A DNA stretch of 64,000 nt from Lunularia cruciata. Lineage: Eukaryota; Streptophyta; Marchantiopsida; Lunulariales; Lunulariaceae. The position numbers were made by a program, and so were the translations under genes. Shown piece after piece: positions 36,160 to 45,673 of this stretch. Below the pieces are notes generated by a model. That model searched no databases and was not told where the DNA came from. It saw nothing but the letters and a program-made list of their open reading frames with translations. How positions within the stretch are numbered: position 1 is the stretch's first letter; every line of letters begins with the position of its first letter. The DNA lies in the NCBI GenBank assembly GCA_948567375.1, contig OX419758.1, positions 24,867,001 to 24,931,000 on the forward strand, read 5' to 3'.

Positions 36160-36266
36160 TGTCGTGCGTATATACATCACTACACAACATACATCGCTGT
36201 CAACATCATACACTATAGAAGCACAACTCACACATAAGTCATACATAGACTCTAAAGTGCCACAAT
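36160..36266 (+). repeat. Left arm of ~105-bp inverted repeat at M2 ends
   Basis: TGTCGTGCGTATATAC through AAAGTGCCACA is the reverse complement of 45,475-45,580 with two mismatches. In a normal LTR element the two ends would be direct repeats, so this end is inverted. Confidence 0.85.
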
Positions 36267-36268
36267 GC

Positions 36269-37582
36269 TGTCACACCATTTGTAGTTCCGCGTCTAGATG
36301 CTTGGACACTGGAGTTCCAGTGATAGTAGTTAGAGTTATTCTAGTAGTTTCTCAAGGACTACTTTCCGACAGTCTGATTTGGTGTTCAGGGTACTGACTT
36401 CACGGTGGGGCCCACCGTCACTTTGCACCATTCGCACCGTCGAGTGTGCCGTCAGCGGGACCGTTAGGGTTCCAGTGCTAGCTTGAGTCCAGTGGGGTAT
36501 AGTTTCGAAGTGAGCTCCAAAGAGCTCACTTCTCTGATGTTGAGCCTTCGAGTTCCTGGCTATGGTGGATAGAGGCCGGCGAGCGTCACCTGGATTCTCT
36601 ATGCTTGAGTGGGTGTGGCTTGACTGTAATCAGTGCCCAGTTGTTGGCAGCTTATAGAGTGACAGATCAAGTACTGATCTGAGTTGAGTTGAGTGGAGAA
36701 TGTTAAGCAATTTGATTACATCAGAGAAGTGAAGTCAGGGGGAAATCGGGTGCAAGAGCATTGAGTGTTGGTGGTATCTCCAAGCTCGGTGGATCGTGGT
36801 AGCTCGATTCAAGGTAGGCGGACGGTGTGCGGAAGCGCTGGTCAAATTTCAAGCAAAGAAGGAGCAATTTTTGAGCAGTGTTGTGATTTTGAGCTCAGGA
36901 GGTGAAGGCAGGACCAATTTGCTGCGAGCTGGGCTTAGAAAGTGAAATTGAAGGTGGAGTTGTGAAGCTCTTTTCATGAAATTGTGATTTGGAAAAACCC
37001 GTTTTGTCAATTTGGCTCGAGTGGAAAGTTAGCGGGGGATTTGGCGGACATCCATCTTTAGGGTTTACGTCAGATTTACGTCAGATTTTGGGCCAGAATT
37101 GGAGGAGTTTTGCTGTTTGGCCAGATTTGGAGAAGTTTTGCTAGTTTGGAGGAGTTTTGCAGATTTGGAGAAGTTTTGCCAATTTTGGAAGAGGTTCGAA
37201 GTGGCAACAAGAAAGGCCTCATTTGGCTGAATTTTGGCATTTTGAGGCATAGGGATTTTGGATATGAGAGGCTACGAAGGCCTAGAAGGGCCAGCAAGCC
37301 AGCTTGCTAGCGTGAGACTAGCTAGTTTAGAGTAGATCTTGGTCATTGGTTGGCAAAATCTGCCTTTTGTGGTAGATTGTGCGCAACAAGGTTTGACTCC
37401 TAGATCTCTTGTTCCTAGACTAGTGCCCTAGCCAACTGGTCCACCCTCACTTGTTGTCCTAGTGACTGCGCCACTGTTATCTATACACATGTAGCTTTGG
37501 CTAGGAGAGGCAGTTTGATCCCATTCTTGGTGATCCTGGTAGTTTAGGACTTAGAGACAAACTACTCTTATGTCAAATGCAA
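36269..37582 (+). repeat. Probable LTR body / leader of M2
   Basis: About 1.31 kb matching 4,773-3,412 of M1. It starts TGTCACACCATTTG, carries a palindrome near 36,401-36,421 (ACGGTGGGG-CCCACCGT), and ends ATGCAA (ATGCCA in M1) two bases before the primer-binding site. Only the first ~53 bp are repeated at the 3' side (45,582), so it is either a full 5' LTR whose 3' partner is truncated, or a long leader. Confidence 0.6.
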
Positions 37583-37584
37583 AA

Positions 37585-37599
37585 TGGTGGTAGAGTCAG
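37585..37599 (+). other. Putative tRNA-iMet primer-binding site of M2
   Basis: TGGTGGTAGAGTCAG, 11 of 15 matches to TGGTATCAGAGCCAG, at the same place as in M1 (12 of 15). Confidence 0.5.
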
Positions 37600-37909
37600 T
37601 CCCGTGTTGTGTTATGAGATGGAAGGTTTTCGTTTAGATTTCTTGTGATTGGATCCCCTCCATTCTCTGCTTCCTGTTTGTGCACCACGTTTGTGTGAGG
37701 TGCCCTGACTTTTGAGCGTTGGTGCTCTAGTGTGCTCTCGGTGGTGAGGCTGGAGTGATGACCAGTCAGACTACCTGTGTTTCTCTCCGGTGAGGCAGGA
37801 AGTGATGACCTGCAGACCGTGAGAGTGCGTGTTATGATGGCAGGTTACAGGTTGTCCTTCCCCTAGTGTAGTTATCTCGGTTAGAGTTACATTAGTGGGT
37901 GGTGTCTAG

Positions 37910-39937
37910 TTGGTGTTGGCACGTGGTGGTGTTGGCACTTGGTGGGGCACTTGCGGTTGCGACTTGCGGTTGCAGTTGGTGGTTTGGGTTTGCTGTTGCA
38001 GTTACTTGGTCACGACGGAGTTCTTTGGAGATTCCAGAGGAGTTAGCCCTGCAGTACGCAGTGGGTTTACTCGGAGTGGTGCTCGGTATCAGCATGTATC
38101 TCAGGTCCCAGTGAGGGAGGAGATTGACTCTGAGTTGGAGTTTGACACAGGAGCTGATTCAGTTGAGAATGCACTTGGTGTGTCCGCACCGTTGTTGTGG
38201 GACATGGACAAGATTTATGGGGCCTCCAAAGGCCCTAGGCGTTACTCTGGTACAGTGGGTACCATTGAGTTGGATGACTTCATCCAGGAGTTCGATAGTT
38301 GGTGTGATCTGCCGCAGATGCGGAACCCGACTTTGTTCACACCCTTCATGGCATGGAAGGGGTTGTTTCAGCACTTGGAGGGTCCACCGATGGATGACTA
38401 CCATGAGTTCAGGAGAGCTCATTTGGAGGAGATTGAGTTATGGAGACAGTTTTGGTCTCCACACTATGTCTCCATCACTTCAGGCTCGGTGGCCAGGAGT
38501 AGATCGGCTGTACCTACGAGTTCTAGCTCGAGTAGTGTGGGTGGAGCTAGTGGAGGTGCACTAGCTAGAGATAGTGCTACTACGAGTGGAGGTACCGCTG
38601 CATGAGGTGGTGTGGTACCGGGGTTTAACCCCATGGTGGAGTTCTTCCTATGTTTGAGGCAGAACTACCAGGGAGTGCGGACTGACAAGCTGAGGAGCTT
38701 GCAGGAGTTCAAGCAGAAGGCTGGAGAGAGCCTACGCAAGGCATACACTCGCATGAGGCGGCTGATCAGTTTCACTCAAGGAGTTACTGAGGCCCAAACA
38801 GTCCAGTTTTGGTATGGGATACTGGACAGGGAGTTGCGATGTAGAGTTTGTGATGCTATGTTGTTGTAGGCTACTTCGCCCACTTTGGCAGTAGTCTTTG
38901 GTTTGGCTGAGCATATTGAGCTCAACATGGTGGAGGAGAGAGTGGTGACAGCTGGATTTGGTAGAGAGACCTCATCCACGGTTGTGACTTCTTCTAGAGT
39001 GCAGCAGAGTACACCACACCCAGTTGGTTTTCGAGGACAGGGTGGACAGCCCAGATCCTATGGAGCAAGTGGAGGGCCTAGTGGAGTTAGACCCTTACCC
39101 TCATTTTTGGGTCAGCAACAGCCAGTGAGTGGTGGTGTTGCTTGTTGGACTTGTGGTGGACCTCACCATAGGAGAGAGTGTACTCAGGGCAGCGGACCTG
39201 ATACCTCTGGTGCATCACAACCAGCAAAGAGGCAGTGTGAGCACTGCCACAGAGTTGGTCACACTAGTGACCGGTGTTTTGACCTACCCCCGGAGTTACG
39301 GAGTGGTAGGGCTGCTATGGCAGGTAGTAGAGGAGCTCCAGTTCATGGAGGACAAGGTGGTAGAGGTGGTGGTAGAGGATCTACACCTAGTAGGGGTGCA
39401 GTACCTGCCCTTACTTCTGACACAACTATGGCTACTCGGATTGAGCAGTTGGAGCAAAGATTGGCTAGTATGGCTATTGCTCAGAGGAGATCAGATTTGG
39501 GTGCTGAGGCTTCCACCTCATATGCTGGTGATAGAGATGCTTTGGACTTCATGTGCGGAGCAGCACAGGTGGATGCATTTGCAGCAGTGACTAGGAGTGC
39601 AATACGTGCTCCAGAGCCTGGATGAGCATCAGTGGAGTTGGACCCATAGAGAGGAGAGGTTGGGAGACAGGTCAGACTTCCCCAATCTTTCATGCTATCT
39701 AAGGCATTACAGACGACATCCATGGTTCCTAGACGTCCCAGTGCAGGTGTGGTAGGTGGTGATGGAGTACATGATGGACTACTTGCTAGTCAGCCACCTG
39801 CTACTACACAGATTGAGTCTAGCATGATGTTGGGGGCGGCTCAACTGATTATGCGGCATCCTTTGTTTTCAGCCAGTGACATGTTTACATTGGGAGTTGA
39901 CCCAGCCCCAATGTTCCGGTTGGCTGCCACATTGTGA
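37910..39937 (+). pseudogene. gag of M2 (two zinc knuckles)
   Basis: Nucleocapsid/capsid polyprotein. One frame from MVLARGG (37,910), chosen because M1 opens the same way; an upstream ATG at 37,899 is in another frame. It is interrupted by TGA 38,603, TAG 38,867, TGA 39,623 and TAG 39,647. Two of these (38,867 and 39,647) are CAG in M1. Gag helices: DDFIQEFDSWCDL, FMAWKGLFQHLEG, then SLQEFKQKAGESL. Zinc knuckles near 39,140-39,300: CWTCGGPHHRREC (irregular spacing) and CEHCHRVGHTSDRC (canonical CX2CX4HX4C). A Gly/Arg-rich RGGGRGSTPSRG stretch follows. Ends at TGA 39,935, created by a 2-bp loss relative to M1 that separates gag from pol. Confidence 0.85.
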
Positions 39938-40139
39938 GAGTAGGGATGGTGCAGTTCCTACTACTAGAGCAGAGGTGGTTGGTAGTGGATCTGACTTGGT
40001 TGAGGAGCATGGGATCTGTTCAGCGACCAGTGGGTTGTGGCAGGCAGCAGTGGCTAGACTGGAGGAGTTGCCAACTAGACCGGCCTTTGAGAGAGCGTGG
40101 TTTACACCTGGTGTTGTCCTATTGGATAACCAGAGGGGG

Positions 40140-40500
40140 ATTTTTTGTTTGGTGGGACCTTCAGGGAAGGTCTATACACCACAGAGAGTCTTGTTACACT
40201 CTGGTGCGCAGCCCCTTATGTTGGAGAAGGCTGCAGTTGTTGGTCTGGAGTTACGGAAGACCGATGTGGAGAGGTGTCCATTTCAGATCCAAACATCTCT
40301 TGGTGGTGGTTCGACACAATACATCACACATGGAGAGCTTGTTGTCCAGGTTCAGCCTGGTCATCCGATTGATAGCTCGGTGGTGAGAGCTCAGGCTATT
40401 GCGACGATAGCTGAGTCATATGATGTGCTAGTTGGGGGAGCAGTGTTATACCCTATGGGTTTCAGCATTGACTATTGGGAGGAGACAGCCTCTTATAGAC
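40140..40500 (+). pseudogene. aspartic protease of M2, catalytic Asp mutated
   Basis: Retropepsin-like segment of the polyprotein: GKVYTPQRVLLHSGAQPLML, then GGGSTQYITHG and ESYDVLVGGAVLYPMGF, the second wall of the active site. The expected D-S-G-A is HSGA here (His codon 40,197-40,199); M1 still has GAC at this codon. One base change therefore removed the catalytic Asp, and this copy could not process its polyprotein. Confidence 0.8.
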
Positions 40501-40904
40501 CTGGTTGGCAGTCTGGTGAGGGACGGGTATGTCGCCTACCAATACGCTTCAGTAGTGGCAGTCTTGGCTCACTACAGTCCGGGACCATGGCAACATTAGT
40601 TTTGGCTTTCAGCGGTGTAGTTACTTGGCCTAGTGACTTGTTGGAGGGGAATGCCCATGCAGAGGATACTCTAGTACCAGAGGAGATCACTCGGCTATGG
40701 AGTATGAGTGGGATTGTTCTATCCACCTTGGATGTTCCATTGTGGAGTTCAGAGGAGGCATTGCAGCAACATGCAGATCAGTTGGTGCAGCAGGCTTGGA
40801 GTGGAGCCTTCGTACCATCAGGGGATGAGTGTGAGGATGAGCCTCTAGAGGCAATTGCTTTGACACCTCTGGATACCACACTCATTGCTTGGCAGTATCC
40901 AGTA

Positions 40905-41865
40905 GAGGGGATATGCCTATTGGAGTTGTTTGGTGGGATCAACACTGGACTAGCTGCGGTGTTACAGGCGGATATCCGAGTACAGAGGTACTTGTATGTA
41001 GAGAGAGATGATACTGCTAGGCGAGTCTCTCTACATCATGTGGCACACTTGGCCTATCGGTATCCGGAGTTATTACTGATGTCAGTAGTCAGAGGTTACC
41101 AAAAGGCCTTACCAGGAGACATTTTCTTACTGGGGGCGCATGACCTAGAGAGACATGGGCATGTTCACTTGGTGATTTCTGGATGGCCATGTCAGGGACA
41201 TACACGTGCGGGCCGCGGTTTGGGTCTTCAGGATCCTCGTTCTGGTGTGTTTTGGGACATGTTACGGATATTACAACATCTCCGGGTTCATCAGTCTGTT
41301 TCTCCAGCTTACCTTTTGGAGAACGTTCCTTTGTTGGGTGATTCTCGCACTAGAGTGGTGGCGAGTACACATTAGGTCCATTCTTGGATGGGACTTGTAT
41401 TGTTAGATGCAGCCAGAGTGGGATCACGGGCTCATCGTCTTTGTCTTTGGTGGACGAACCTCTTACCCAGAGAGGTTCTACAACGTAGTTATGATGGGAT
41501 TCAGCAACTAGACCACATTCTTGTTGATGATATCTTGGATGTTGGACGTCAGTCTCAGTCAATGGTAGTGGCTGATAGGTCACCTATGGCAGTGGTGAAC
41601 CTAGTTGGATAGCCTAGAGTTGCATTTCCTACACTCATGAGTTTCCAAGGCTCTCATGCTTTTCGAGAGGGAGGACCTGGACTTGTTTGGGACTCACAGT
41701 TACAGCAGTTGGTGGAGCCCAATGCTGATGAGAGAGAGCGGGCGATGGGTTTTCGCACCGGTATTACCGCTGTTCCAGCAGTGTCAGAGGCATCCAAGCG
41801 TCAGGTGTTAGGTCAGGCTATGGACCTGAACTGTTTGACCTGGATTGTGAGCCTTGGTTTGGCAG
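40905..41865 (+). pseudogene. cytosine-5 DNA methyltransferase domain (Dnmt3-like) of M2
   Basis: About 320 codons between protease and RT. Motif I: LLELFGGINTGLAAVL (AdoMet binding), then VQRYLYVERDDTARRV. Motif IV: VISGWPCQGHTRAGRG with the catalytic Cys codon at 41,190-41,192. LGLQDPRSGVFWDMLRIL follows; motif VI LLENVP has Glu at 41,319-41,321. Motif VIII-like: GSRAHRLCLWWTNL. After a recognition segment, the motif IX/X region reads ERERAMGFRTG then KRQVLGQAMDL and WIVSLGL. The FGG-TG start, I-x-V-x-x-Y and the W-N after motif VIII resemble Dnmt3 more than MET1, CMT or the permuted DRM. Two in-frame stops (41,373 and 41,610) break this copy. Role: methyl transfer from AdoMet to DNA cytosine, presumably in the nucleus or in virus-like particles on element cDNA. 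Confidence 0.88.
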
Positions 41866-42299
41866 AGCAGCGTAGGATGCGCTTGATAGGCATCACTACT
41901 CGGACACTTGTGAGCCCTGTGCCTATCGAGACGATTCAGGCACATGCTGGGGGCAATGGACCGAGTGGACATGGTATTCTTGGGACACATCCAATAGCTA
42001 CTAGGGAGAGTGGTCTACTTGGAGTCCATCCAGGTGAGCGTGGGCTACTTGGATTACACCCTTGGTCCACATGGGATGTAGCCAGAGGACGTGTGGAGCT
42101 TGCAGCCAGAGTGGAGGGAGTTTTTCACATAGAGGTTGGGACCTCTAGTGGTCGGGAGCATGACACTATTGCTCCCAAGGGCCCAATGTAGCAGCCAGTT
42201 AGTACGTCTTCCACTCCTACTATAGTTACAGAGGATACTTGGGAGCCAGATCTTGGACCCAAGCTTATTGGAGAGGAAAGACGGAGGATTTGGAGGTTC
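41866..42299 (+). pseudogene. Pol linker with GLLG-HP repeats between methyltransferase and RT
   Basis: A low-complexity linker in the pol frame. Three near-repeats end in LGxHP: GHGILGTHP (41,966-41,992), SGLLGVHP (42,009-42,032) and RGLLGLHP (42,036-42,059). A TAG stop at 42,189 is also present at the homologous site in M3, so it may be an old or even genuine boundary between a gag-protease-methyltransferase ORF and an RT-integrase ORF; it could equally be a recurrent CAG-to-TAG change. The function of the repeats is unknown. Confidence 0.6.
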
Positions 42300-43298
42300 T
42301 TGAGGAGTCACACGAGTTGTTTTGCCTTCAGTATGAAGGATTTGGGTGCTCTAAAGGGACCTGGTATACGGATTGAGCTGACTAGCGACACACCTATTTT
42401 CCGACGTCCTTATCGATATAGTGATATGGAGAGGACATTGATTCAGAGCCGGAGTAGTGACCTTTTTGAGGCTGGTTTGGTGGAGATTTCACATGGAGAG
42501 TATGCATCAGCGACAATGATGCCAGCCAAGAAGGATATGCATGGCAACTATACAGATAGGCGGATATGTGGAGATTACCGTCCTATCAACCGACAGACCA
42601 GGGCTGATCGGTATGCCATGCCTACACCGGAGGAGATTTTTGATGCGATTGGGCATGCAAAGGTCTTCAGTACTTTGGATCTTTGAGCAGGATATCATCA
42701 GTTGCCGATCAGGGAGGAAGATAAGTCCAAGACAGCATTTTGGGCTATTGATCCTCACGGCAAGGATGTGTTATATCAGTGGAGGTTCTTACCATTTGGG
42801 TTGAAGAACGCTCCTGCTGAGTTCCAGAGGGTAATGGATAGGATCCTAGCTGGATTGGATTTTGCTCGGTGTTATATTGATGACATTTTGGTCTATAGCA
42901 CTACTGTGGAGGAGCATGAGAGACAATTGTTGGAGGTGTTTGAGAGGTTGAGATCCCATGGACTCAAACTACATCCTGGGAAGTGTAGGTTCTTCCACGA
43001 GCAGGTTGAGTATTTGGGTCACACTATCTACCCCGGAGGACTTGGTGTTCAGCAAACCAAGGTGGAGGCTATTGCACGTATTCCTCGGCCTACGGATGTG
43101 AGCAGAGTGCGAGCATTCCTTGGGTTGGCAAACTTCTATCACTGCTATGTTAGAGGATTTAGTGCCATTGCCAAGGCCTTGACGAAGCTGACCAAGCTTA
43201 CACAGGAGTGGTGTTGGGGAGATGAGCAGGAGAGAGCTTTTGTAGAGCTCAAGGAGAGGTTGACATCTGCTCCTATTTTGAGGAGACCGATCAGGGGA
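42300..43298 (+). pseudogene. reverse transcriptase of M2
   Basis: Ty3-type RNA-dependent DNA polymerase. Landmarks: TPIFRRPYRYSDMER, SATMMPAKKDMHGNY, ICGDYRPINRQT, FSTLDL-stop-AGYHQLP, TAFWAIDPHG, FLPFGLKNAPAEFQRVMD, and the catalytic YIDD at 42,873-42,884. The thumb reads KCRFFHEQVEYLGHTIYPGG. One in-frame TGA (42,684) sits in LDL-x-AGYHQ, where Arg (CGA) or another sense codon is expected; the same TGA occurs in M3. Apart from this stop the domain is complete, and its closest relatives in general form are plant Ty3/gypsy RTs. Confidence 0.9.
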
Positions 43299-44069
43299 TG
43301 ACCATTTCAGGTTCACACTGATTGGAGTATGTTGGGGCTTGGAGCGGTGCTCACCCAGCATGATGATGAGGAGAAGGAGTTTGTGGTGGCCTATGCTAGT
43401 CGCTCCAACAATTCAGCGGAGGCAAAGTATAGTTCATATGAGGGAGAGTGCTTGGCAGCAGTTTGGGTAGTAGCACATTTCCGATGTTACCTATTTGGTA
43501 ACCCCTTCACTCTCATCACTGATCATCAGCCGCTGAAGTGGTTGATGGAGTCTGACAAGCTTTCAGGGAAGCTTGCACGATGGGCTCTGATTTTACAGGA
43601 GTATGATTTCACGGTTGTTCACAGACCTGGAGTGGTGAACCATGATGTAGATGGGTTGAGTAGAAACCCATGTCTCAGCCAGCAAGATCAGACCGGAGCA
43701 CGTTGGCATGGTGAGACAGATGAGGAGATGGTGCCAAGTTGGCATGCATCGGCCTTTCTGTGTATATTTGCAGAGACTTTGGTGGTATCTCTCTCAGCGC
43801 ATACAAGAGGAGTTATTGAGGTCACAGATCCAGAGAGTGAAGATATTGGTACAGTTCAGCGAGACATTCATGATGATGTCTTAGTGATGGACTATCTTTG
43901 CACTGGTGTTGTGGGTGGCACAGTTGGGGCCAAGGAGAGAGACCGTGTTCTTCAGCAAGCCAGACGGTTCAGATTGGAGGGTAGACACCTTTTGTGTGTA
44001 TGGAAGGATGGTAGAGTGCAAGTAGTACCACTTCCATCACAGAGACCACAGTTGGTCCGTCATGCTCAT
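43299..44069 (+). pseudogene. RNase H and tether region of M2
   Basis: Opens after TGA 43,299. Typical Ty3 RNase H landmarks: VHTDWSMLGLGAVLTQ, YASRSNNSAEAKYSSYEGEC, YLFGNPFTLITDHQPLKWL, GKLARWALILQEYDF and HRPGVVNHDVDGLSR. About 100 codons of less conserved tether lead to the integrase. RNase H removes the RNA template during cDNA synthesis. Confidence 0.88.
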
Positions 44070-44900
44070 GAGGAGCTAGGACATTTTGGAGTAAAGCGTA
44101 CATATAGCTTACTCTAGAGTCATTATTGGTGGTGCGGTATGCAGACCGAGGTACAACAGTTTGTTGCCAGATGTATGGTTTGTGACCCAGTTAGAGCATC
44201 ATTCAATGCTCCTACGCCACAGTTACACCCATTACCTATCATGGGATTGGGTTACCGTTGGAGTTTGGACTTTGCCGGACCTTTACCGCTGACTGTGAGA
44301 CATCATCAGTATGTTTTGGTGATGGTGGAGCACTTCTCCAAGTGGATTGAGTTGGTGGCACTTTTTGACAAGTCTAGTGAAGGGACAACTTACTCGTTCC
44401 TGGATCGAGTTCTTAGTCATTTTGGTGCACCAGCTGAGGTTTTGACTGATCAAGGTACAGAGTTCTTGGGAGAGTTTCAGGTCTTGTGTGACAAGGCTTT
44501 GATTGATCATCATACTACATCCTGAGATCACCTTGAGGCATATGGCTTAGCAGAGAGAGTGGTTCAGACGGTGAAGAGAGGATTGCAAAAGTATGGTTTG
44601 CAGAGAGGCCACTTGGGAGATTGGGATCTCCAGTTACCTTGGTTGGCCATGGGCTATCGGTTCAGCCGGCAAGCCTCCTTAGCATCCTTCTCTCCATACT
44701 TTCTACTCTATGGACGAGATCCAGATTTACCTGCAGCCATTCGTCAAGATGCTACTGTAGTTTTGGACTTGGATGACCCCGATGTATGGATGAGCGCATG
44801 TTCTCAACGGGCAGAGATCTTTTGGAGAGTGATGCCGATGGCCTTTGAGAACTTGGCGATTGCTCAGCATAGAGATACTTTACGCTATGCTACCATTTGA
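44070..44900 (+). pseudogene. DDE integrase of M2
   Basis: The HHCC zinc region, ELGHFGVKRTYSLL then CMVCD (about 44,070-44,190), contains a TAG at 44,115. In the catalytic core, Asp in SLDFAGPL (44,268-44,270), Asp in LTDQGTEF (44,448-44,450) and Glu in GLAERVVQTVKRG (44,553-44,555) give D-60-D-35-E, the canonical spacing for a retroviral-type integrase. TGA at 44,523 is CAA in M3, as expected if the ancestral codon was CGA. Ends at TGA 44,898. Inserts element cDNA into chromosomes. Confidence 0.9.
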
Positions 44901-45305
44901 GGAGGAGGTTATAGACCCTTGATCCGTCGATTTCATCCAGGCGACTATGTATATCTACAACAGACAGCACCAACGACACTTGATGTTTCTATAGGCCGCA
45001 CTATCTTGAGAGTGCGTGAGGTTTTGCCATCTGGAGTCCTTGTGTTAGAAGGATGTGATGGTGTTGTTTGGATGGATCATGTGCGCAATTGTGCGCCATG
45101 CCACCTTCCAAACATTGATGGTACTATGGACCCAAGCTTGGCACTTGTACGTGCAGGCTTGAGGTGTATGTTATGTGGCTCTTTTGGTGGAGCTGCTACT
45201 ATGTTAGTGTGTGATAGCTGTTTGAGAGGATGGCATATGGCATGTATGACTCCTCCCCTCAAGGTGGTTCCTCAGGGACAGTGGTTATGTCCTAGATGTA
45301 CTTGA
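44901..45305 (+). pseudogene. integrase C-terminal domain with PHD finger, M2
   Basis: Following the core: FHPGDYVYLQQTA (the SH3-like integrase C-terminal domain). Near the end of pol, a C4HC3 PHD finger spans 45,165-45,302: CMLC, CDSC, GWHMAC, WLCPRC, with the invariant Trp two residues before the penultimate Cys. PHD fingers commonly read histone H3 tails. Here the finger takes the place where chromoviruses carry a chromodomain, so a targeting role is plausible but inferred. The stop TGA at 45,303-45,305 directly follows the finger. Confidence 0.87.
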
Positions 45306-45462
45306 CCTGTAGCTAGTTCATTCTTTATATGGTATAGATTGCAGACAGGCGACTAACGATGGGGCTCCATAGCACCCGGCCTCCTGATCTTTGCCCATTA
45401 GAGGGTATACCATATACTTAGAATAGATGGCTATCTGGAGTTAGAGGGACCTAACCGCCAGC

Positions 45463-45474
45463 TAGGGGGGCGAT
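45463..45474 (+). other. Polypurine tract of M2
   Basis: TAGGGGGGCGAT directly before TGTGGCAC (45,475): a G-rich run abutting a TG start, the usual primer for plus-strand synthesis and the marker of the 3' LTR start. Confidence 0.65.
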
Positions 45475-45673
45475 TGTGGCACTTTAGAGTCTATGTATGA
45501 CTTATGTGTGAGTTGTGCTTCTATAGTGTATGATGTTGACAGTGATGTATGTTGTGTAGCGATGTATATACGCACGACAGCTGTCACACCATTTGTAGTT
45601 CCGCGTCTAGATGCTCGGACACTGGAGTTCCAGTGTCCGAGCATCTAGACACGGAACTACAAATGGCGTGACA
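45475..45673 (+). repeat. Rearranged 3' terminal repeat of M2: inverted-repeat arm plus 92-bp palindrome
   Basis: 45,475-45,580 is the right arm of the inverted repeat (partner 36,160-36,266). 45,582-45,673 is a near-perfect palindrome: TGTCACACCATTTGTAG up to CACTGGAGTTCCAGTG, then its own reverse complement ending GGCGTGACA. The first half equals the start of the leader at 36,269; the last half is the inverted start of M1's terminus (TGTCACGCC). The junction at 45,576-45,585 is the perfect palindrome GACAGCTGTC. Confidence 0.85.

Larger units (their letters stand above)
36160..45673 (+). mobile_element. Methyltransferase-bearing Ty3/gypsy-type element, copy M2 (near full length)
   Basis: 9.5 kb inserted in the R2-like ORF with a 4-bp duplication GCAC (36,156-36,159 and 45,674-45,677; AGCAC if the terminal A is shared). 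Order: terminal inverted repeat, LTR-like leader, primer-binding site, gag with two zinc knuckles, protease, cytosine-5 DNA methyltransferase, RT, RNase H, DDE integrase, PHD finger, polypurine tract, short rearranged 3' LTR. Pol reads in one frame (39,936-45,305) with eight in-frame stops and no frameshift; gag is one frame with four stops, offset from pol by a 2-bp loss near 39,935. The protein order is Ty3-like (RT-RH-IN), with two unusual modules added. Confidence 0.9.

Noticed and set aside
41966-42059. GLLG-HP repeats as a frameshift artefact
   Set aside because: They lie in the same frame as both methyltransferase and RT, so they are part of the polyprotein.
36160-45673. Terminal inverted repeats suggested a DIRS-like or DNA-transposon origin for M2
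   Set aside because: Pol encodes a DDE integrase with D-60-D-35-E spacing and no tyrosine recombinase, with a polypurine tract and short target duplication; the inverted ends are treated as an irregular LTR structure.
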